64,000 bases of DNA from Trebonia sp963774945 (lineage in GTDB: Bacteria; Actinomycetota; Actinomycetes; Streptosporangiales; Streptosporangiaceae): positions 248,001 through 312,000 of the forward strand of contig CAVZHA010000007.1 in NCBI GenBank assembly GCA_963774945.1, given 5' to 3'. This document shows, in pieces, positions 63,006 through 64,000 of the stretch. Position numbers and translations under genes: made by a program. Position 1 is the first letter of the stretch. Every line of letters begins with the position of its first letter. The notes beneath the pieces were generated by a model, which saw only the letters and a program-made list of their open reading frames with translations, ran no database searches and was not told where the DNA came from.

Positions 63006-64000
63006 CTATGAGCCGAGCACCGCGCACAGCCGGGCGATCGCCGTCGTGTAGGCGTGCTCGGGCGGCCGCGCGTAGCCGATGACCAGGCCCGCCCGGGCGG
63101 CGCCGTGGGCGAGGTCGTACCAGCCGAGCCCGCTCAGCGCCAGACCGCGCGCCTCGGCTCGGGCGACGGCGCGGACCTCGGCCGTCGTCGTCGGGCAGGT
63201 CGACGACGACGTGCAGGCCTGCCGCGATGCCGCCGACCCGGAGCCCGATCGGGTCAAGGGCCGTGATCAGCCGGTCGCGGCGGTGCCGGTAGACCAGCCG
63301 GGCGCGGCGGATCTGCCGATCGTACGCGCCCGAGGTGACGAACTCCGCCAGCGTGAGCTGGTCGAGCGCCGACGGCCCGCCGGTGAGGCAGGCGGTCACC
63401 CGGTCGAGCAGCGACGGGGGAACGACCAGCCAGGCCAGCCGCACGCCCGGAGCCAGGCTCTTGCTCGCCGTCCCGCAGTAGATCACCCGGTCGGGCGCGA
63501 GCGCCTGCATGGCGCCGACCGGCTGCCGGTCATAGCGGAACTCGCCGTCGTAGTCGTCCTCGATCACGTCGCCGCCCCACTCCGCGAACGACCGGCGGCG
63601 ATCGGGCGCGAGCGTCATGCCGAGCGGGAACTGGTGGGCGGGCGTGAGCACGACCGCGTCGGCGTCGCCGGCCGCGTCGACGACCGCGCCGCCGGCGTCG
63701 AGCGGCAGCAGCGGGGCATTCAGCCCCTGCCTGGTGATGATGTCGCGGTGCCCCGGATGGCCGTACTCCTCCATCGCCACCGTGCCCGCCCCGGTCGCGC
63801 GCAGCGCCCGGCCGACCATCTCCAGGCCGTGCGCGAACCCGGAGCAGATCACGATGTTGTCGCCGCCGGGCGCGGCGACCACGCCGCGGGTGCGGGCGAG
63901 GTACTCCGCCAGCGCCGCCGCGCAGCGCCGGCAGGCCCCGCCGGTCACCGTAGCCGAACACCGCGTCGGGGGCGTCAGCGAGCGCCTTGCGCGCGGCCGT
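63006..64000 (-). CDS. MocR-type regulator/aminotransferase, C-terminal part (cut by window end)
   Basis: The visible part is a fold type I aminotransferase domain. Motifs: ICSGFAHGLEMV, AMEEYGHPGHRDI (MocR-like), LTPAHQFPLGMTL, IEDDYDGEFRYDRQP (PLP-contacting Asp and Tyr), and GTASKSLAPGVRLAWLV with the PLP-binding Lys. Toward the N-terminus, APDAVFGYG matches the start of the aminotransferase domain after a GntR helix-turn-helix, which lies outside the window. Frame changes occur near 63945 and 63185. It stops at 63006. Regulation by PLP-amino acid binding is typical. Confidence 0.78.

Noticed and set aside
1..64000. tRNA or rRNA genes and attachment sites in tRNA
   Set aside because: No tRNA-like cloverleaf ends or rRNA signatures were noticed on either strand; a dedicated scan would be needed to exclude them fully.

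Overview
The window is high-GC DNA, roughly 70% G+C over most of its length. Gene content points to a filamentous-type soil actinobacterium: a class II DAHP synthase, an F420-type PPOX oxidoreductase, CGNR, PadR and TetR regulators, and many starts with a TANNNT box 6-7 nt upstream (leaderless mRNAs). The exact genus cannot be read from the sequence; a Streptosporangiales-like lineage is only a guess. At least 17 housekeeping-type genes read as one protein only if one or more single-base frame changes are allowed. This looks more like residual indel errors in a long-read or metagenome assembly than like decay, so coordinates of such genes are given for the whole gene and the breaks are noted.

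Region 1 (1-12.4 kb) is a mobile and weapon-rich island. An ISAs1-family transposase gene (already deleted and frameshifted) is split by a 4.43-kb element at 380-4809. That element carries two tyrosine recombinases and a small coiled-coil protein, and it is bounded by perfect 15-bp inverted repeats and a 6-bp direct repeat. Beyond it lie displaced Rhs toxin tips with putative immunity genes (5.0-7.5 kb, lower G+C), a fragment of a recombinase-operon gene, and a second recombinase operon (7.5-11.6 kb).

Region 2 (11.6-22.8 kb, minus strand) is one giant secreted Rhs/YD-repeat protein gene with internal LamG-like domains. It ends in a pretoxin Hint domain and a toxin tip, followed by an immunity gene that overlaps the toxin stop codon. 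Together, regions 1 and 2 look like an Rhs locus whose tip has been replaced more than once, with recombinase operons lying between successive tip/immunity cassettes.

Region 3 (22.9-41.9 kb) is mostly ordinary accessory chromosome: lipoprotein, ATP-dependent DNA ligase, amidase, a PIG-L-like protein lacking the usual metal motif, cold-shock protein, GNAT, a CGNR regulator divergent from an MFS exporter through a symmetric bidirectional promoter, a geranylgeranyl-reductase-like flavoprotein, a coupled pair of ABC exporters, a glycosyltransferase, a PhyH-like dioxygenase, an MBL hydrolase and the shikimate-pathway DAHP synthase.

Region 4 (41.9-50.5 kb) is a second small defence-like island: a Phd/VbhA-like antitoxin with a Fic toxin, a large SF2 helicase, a nucleotidyltransferase (MNT-like) toxin-antitoxin candidate with a nearby broken copy of its 5' end, and an IS256-family transposase remnant.

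Region 5 (50.4-64 kb) is ordinary metabolism and regulation: a PadR-membrane protein-lipoprotein operon, NmrA-like reductase, an amidohydrolase divergent from TetR over a palindromic operator, YciI-like protein, GNAT, SDR, a dihydropyrimidinase/hydantoinase, an FMN-binding protein with a ferric-reductase-like flavocytochrome, an alpha/beta hydrolase, a PPOX protein, and the C-terminal part of a MocR-type regulator cut by the window end. No rRNA, tRNA or CRISPR array was seen.
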